Part shown: piece by piece, positions 61,334 through 64,000 of the stretch | Numbering within the stretch: the first letter of the stretch is position 1 | Layout: each line of letters opens with the position of its first letter | DNA from: Pseudomonadota bacterium | GTDB taxonomy: Bacteria; Pseudomonadota; Gammaproteobacteria; Burkholderiales; Burkholderiaceae_C | Direction of reading: 5' to 3' | DNA length: 64,000 nucleotides | NCBI GenBank assembly: GCA_018241225.1 | Contig: JAFEEG010000018.1 | Span: 46,650 to 110,649 of the forward strand | The notes under the pieces: model-generated | The model's database searches: none | What the model saw: only the letters and a program-made list of their open reading frames with translations | What the model was told of the DNA's origin: nothing | Program-made: the position numbers and the translations under genes

Positions 61334-61597
61334 CAGCCAAATTCCCCGTAACTCAGCCTCTGAGCTCGCCACGCGCGGCGCTGGCGGAGCTCGAGTGCCG
61401 GTACCTCGTTCGACTGTAGCCATCTGCAGCTCAAGGCACCTACGCAGCGAAGACCGACGGACGTATACGTTCAATCGGCCGGCCCCTGCCGCTATCCTGC
61501 AGTGCAGGGTCCCGCATCCTAGTGGTCACTCGGCAAGTAGAGATGCTCCACTAGACTGACCACGGTAGCCCGGCCCGCAGCCCAATATCTCCGACCC

Positions 61598-61783
61598 ATG
61601 ACGCCGTCTACCCCGCCCGACCCAAAGCCGCAGCCTCCCCCGCAGCCGGATTTCGAGGACTGCTGCGGCAACGGGTGCGAGCCCTGCATCTTCGACCTGC
61701 ACGACCTCGCCATGGAACGCTACCGACAGGCTCTGCGCGCATGGCGCGAGCGCCATCCCGAAGCGGCGCCGGGCAGCCAATGA
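61598..61783 (+). CDS. Oxidoreductase-like domain small protein
   Basis: 61 residues. Pro-rich start, then DFEDCCGNGCEPCIFDLHDL and 'ERYRQALRAW': the CCGxGCxPCxxDxH/Y signature of the small oxidoreductase-like (Oxidored-like) domain shared with eukaryotic mitochondrial proteins. Four cysteines suggest metal or redox chemistry. Function in bacteria unknown. Confidence 0.82.
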   Translation: MTPSTPPDPKPQPPPQPDFEDCCGNGCEPCIFDLHDLAMERYRQALRAWRERHPEAAPGSQ

Positions 61784-62091
61784 TCGGCCGCCAGTTCTGC
61801 TGTGGGCACTGAGCAGGGGCGCCGCTCTACCCGGGTCGCAGCGAAAGCCGCCCGCCCCTACCTGCAACGCGAGTACCCCAAATCCGGCGCTTTCCCGTCG
61901 TGCCCGTGGCCCTGCCTCGGCTGGCAAGGTCAGAAGTCGAGTTCGGGCCCTGAGCAGGTCCGCAACACGCCCTGCGGACATTCTCCGCGTGCCTTCGGCA
62001 GGATTAGATAAGAGGTAAGGCACTGAGCGCCCGACCTGCCTGACGCGTCCGACCGAAGACGCGGGCGCAAGCCTGCTGGTGGGCACGCTCT
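61784..62091. other. Stretch without a recognisable gene
   Basis: About 310 bp between two convergent genes. No motif, RNA gene or clear terminator seen. Confidence 0.4.
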
Positions 62092-62892
62092 CTAAATCAC
62101 CGTCGGAACCGCCGCTCCATCCATTGCCAGTACCGCGCCCGTCACATAACTCGCGCGTGCCGAAGCAAGGAACACGACTGCGTCAGCGATCTCCCGCGCT
62201 TCAGCCAAGCGGCCCATGGGCTGGCGCGCATCGGTGCGCGCCCGCGCTTCTTCGGGCGAGATCCCCTGCAGCCTTGCATCGGCCAGCAGCCCTTCTTGCA
62301 GGCGATCAGTCACCACTGGCCCCGGATTGACGACATTGACCCGCACGCCTCGCGCGGCATAGGCATTGGCCAGGCCCGCGCTTGCCAGCATCAGTGCTGC
62401 ATTCGCAGCGCCGCCAGCCAGATGAATGGGACTGGCCACCTTGCCGCCTGCACCGACGACATTGACGATCACGCCGGCCCCGCGCGCTGCCATGCGCTTG
62501 ATCACCGGGTCCATCACGTGGATGTAGGTGAAATACTTGGCCTGCATAGCCGCATGCCATTTGGCTGCGTCCAATTCATTGGGCGGCGAACGACGCGCGG
62601 CACCCGCCGAGTTGACCAGGACGTCGACCGCCCCGTGGGCCTGCTCGACGCGTTCGATGAGTTGAATGGCCGCCTGTGGGTCACCCAGGTCGCATGCATA
62701 GGTGGCAACCAGGCGCTCGGCGTCGGGCCGCGCATTGGCAAGACTCAGTGCCGCAGCGGCCAACGTCTGTTCGTCGCGCGCCACCAGGCTGACCCGCGCC
62801 CCCTCCTGAAGGAAGCCTCGCGCGCAGGCCAGGCCAATGCCCTTGCTGCCTCCTGTGACGAGAACGTGCTTTCCTGCGAGCTCGAGGTCCAT
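62092..62892 (-). CDS. SDR-family protein lacking the usual catalytic residues
   Basis: 266 residues. Rossmann TGGSKGIGLACARGF (13-27), DLGD (about 68-71), VLVNSAGAAR (NNAG-type). Where active SDRs have Ser, then Tyr-x-x-x-Lys, this reads VNVVGAGGKVASPIHLAGGAANAALML, split here as VGAGGKVASPIHL and AGGAANAALML: no Tyr or Lys. C-terminal MGRLAEAREIADAVVFLASA and 'YVTGAVLAMDGA' are normal. A known-looking SDR subgroup with altered active site; may bind NAD(P) without classical dehydrogenase chemistry. Confidence 0.82.
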   Translation of the reverse strand: MDLELAGKHVLVTGGSKGIGLACARGFLQEGARVSLVARDEQTLAAAALSLANARPDAERLVATYACDLGDPQAAIQLIERVEQAHGAVDVLVNSAGAARRSPPNELDAAKWHAAMQAKYFTYIHVMDPVIKRMAARGAGVIVNVVGAGGKVASPIHLAGGAANAALMLASAGLANAYAARGVRVNVVNPGPVVTDRLQEGLLADARLQGISPEEARARTDARQPMGRLAEAREIADAVVFLASARASYVTGAVLAMDGAAVPTVI

Positions 62893-63199
62893 GTGTGCCC
62901 TTGGTTGAGTTCCGGGGATAGTGCGACCTGATTGGCCGTGTGCGCCCCATTTTGATGCCACGGCGAAGCTAGAGGATAGCGGCAGGCATCTTCCAGTGAA
63001 GCCCAGGCCTCGGCGTCCGGGGCGACAGCGACGATGCCGCCAAAACCCATCTGCACCCGATGTCGGAAACTCCCATCGAAAGCCTTCACCATGACGCCGT
63101 CTGCCTAAGGGAGCCTGCCGGTGCTCTGCAGCGATTGCGGTCCCGCGCTGCGAACTCGTTGAACGTCGGGATAGCGCGCCGAAGTGGACGTTCCAAGCG
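62893..63199. other. Stretch without a recognisable gene
   Basis: About 310 bp between the SDR start and the end of the Crp gene. A minus-strand frame starting at 63092 (MVKAFDGSFRHRVQMGFGGI) reads plausibly for 50 residues but then overlaps the SDR gene out of frame, so I do not call it. Confidence 0.4.
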
Positions 63200-63943
63200 C
63201 TACTTTCCAGCGACAACTTTCCTAAGGCCTTCCAAGTCGAGGATGACAAAGTGCGAGTACGTCATTCGGATGACCCCGTTGGCTTCCAACTGCTTCAGTT
63301 CACGGTTGGCCATGGGTCGCGAACACCCCACCATGTCTGCGAATTCGTCCTGTGAGAGCTTGAGCGAGATAGCCAGCCCATCGTCGCGAGGCAGTCCGTA
63401 GGGCTCGGCCAACTGCAGCAGCGCATTTGCGCAGCGCTGCGCAAGCGGCAGCAAGGTCGAGTCGGACAGGCCCGAGTAGGTCAGCCGAGCACGCAGGCAC
63501 AGCAGGCGCATCAAGGCCGTGGCCAAGGCGGACTCGGTCTGCAGCGCCTCCTGGATCTGGGTGCGATGCATCAACAACACCAAAGTTGTCGAATGCGCCG
63601 TCGCATCATGAATCGCGGGCTGTTCGTCCAGCACGGGCACAAGGTTCATTAGCTGACCGGGCTCCAGGTAGCGCGCGACATGCCGCTTGCCAGTGCGGGT
63701 CGTGGTGCTGACGGCCAGGCTGCCGTCAACAACAAGGCACAAGTGCTCGACACCGCTGCCTTGCCTGCTCAGGACCTCGCCCTTTTGCAGCAGGCGCAGT
63801 ACGCCGTGCGCCAGTAGCGAATCACGGGTGGCGGGCCGGCACCCGCCGAACCAGGCACTGCGCTCCAGTGTGGCTGCGGCAAGGGAACGCTGGCCATCAC
63901 TCGGCGATGCCGAATCTGTTTGGTTCCTAACAGACTTACTCAC
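63200..63943 (-). CDS. Crp/Fnr-family transcriptional regulator
   Basis: 247 residues. N-terminal cyclic-nucleotide-binding-like beta roll (LRLLQKGEVLSRQGSGVEHL, CLVVDGSLAVSTTTRTGKRH), long dimer helix around 130-160, C-terminal winged HTH 'LKLSQDEFADMVGCSRPMAN' and 'RELKQLEANGVIRMTYSHFV'. No N-terminal Cys cluster, so not an Fe-S Fnr sensor. Ligand unknown. Confidence 0.9.
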   Translation of the reverse strand: MSKSVRNQTDSASPSDGQRSLAAATLERSAWFGGCRPATRDSLLAHGVLRLLQKGEVLSRQGSGVEHLCLVVDGSLAVSTTTRTGKRHVARYLEPGQLMNLVPVLDEQPAIHDATAHSTTLVLLMHRTQIQEALQTESALATALMRLLCLRARLTYSGLSDSTLLPLAQRCANALLQLAEPYGLPRDDGLAISLKLSQDEFADMVGCSRPMANRELKQLEANGVIRMTYSHFVILDLEGLRKVVAGK

Positions 63944-64000
63944 GTTGGATTCCTAGACTCGGTCGCAAATCTATCAGACAGCAACCATCTTGAATGACTA

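Noticed and set aside
61494-61510. Palindrome CCTGCAGTGCAGG
   Set aside because: Short, GC-rich, isolated from any start codon at promoter distance; likely chance.
62745-63092. Minus-strand frame MVKAFDGSFRHRVQMGFGGI...
   Set aside because: First 50 residues look coding, but it overlaps the N-terminus of the SDR gene out of frame for about 150 bp.

Overview
The window is GC-rich, densely packed bacterial DNA. Its gene families point to a betaproteobacterium of the order Burkholderiales, most likely Comamonadaceae (Variovorax/Ramlibacter-like; an inference, since no rRNA or marker gene is present). The main clues are four Bug/TctC-type periplasmic binding proteins (three clear, one divergent), a 16-stranded-type porin, small CPPGQAKKGxC-tailed envelope proteins, an RpoE/ChrR lipid cluster and many LysR/MarR-regulated catabolic operons. 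I saw no rRNA, tRNA or CRISPR array.

Layout. 1-0.8 kb: DUF2182/DUF1326 convergent pair. 0.8-14.7 kb: an accessory, scarred region with locally lower GC. It holds transposon-end-like repeats, a SHOCT remnant, small envelope proteins, a tyrosine-recombinase remnant that interrupts a lipoprotein, a SRAP gene whose ATG has become CTG, an IS30 fragment, one MazEF and two HipBA toxin-antitoxin modules with visible operators, and a decapitated VCBS-repeat adhesin next to an excisionase-like HTH relic. 14.7-23.7 kb: an ECF sigma (RpoE-type)/ChrR anti-sigma pair flanked by two operons of lipid-modifying enzymes (two CFA-synthase-like methyltransferases, a COG2907 flavoprotein, DUF1365, DUF1295, DUF2878, DUF6134, DUF2177). 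Four TGATCC-N18/19-TAnA promoter candidates tie these genes and a small periplasmic protein into one apparent local regulon. 23.7-27.9 kb: small envelope proteins, a large Ig/Kelch lipoprotein and two gene relics (UDG-like and AbiEi-like).

27.9-35.8 kb: a LysR regulator divergent from a probable operon encoding a GAF protein, a VOC protein, an alpha/beta hydrolase, a taurine/nitrate-type ABC importer and an FAD monooxygenase, followed by a dienelactone-hydrolase-like protein. This looks like uptake and oxidative/hydrolytic breakdown of an unidentified small organic compound. 36-38.5 kb: AtoDA-type CoA-transferase and a zinc alcohol dehydrogenase. 38.7-48.8 kb: porin, orphan periplasmic binding protein, a LysR-controlled Bug protein plus amidohydrolase, a pRiA4b ORF-3 protein, an IS110 scrap, and a MarR/GIY-YIG pair with its own dyad promoter. 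48.4-51.6 kb: exported amidohydrolase with a LysR regulator.

52-60.7 kb: a nine-gene operon-like block starting from a strong promoter embedded in two palindromes. It encodes two Bug proteins, biotin carboxylase, a 73-residue biotin carrier, two full-length carboxyltransferases, a CaiB-type CoA-transferase and a MarR regulator. The most economical reading is capture of a carboxylate, CoA activation, then biotin-dependent carboxylation; the substrate is not evident. 60.9-64 kb: NTF2-like protein, oxidoreductase-like small protein, an SDR lacking the usual catalytic residues, and a Crp/Fnr regulator.

The best candidates for something under-described are the sigma/anti-sigma lipid regulon, the two-CT carboxylase operon, the HipBA operator arrays and the transposon-end-like repeat field.
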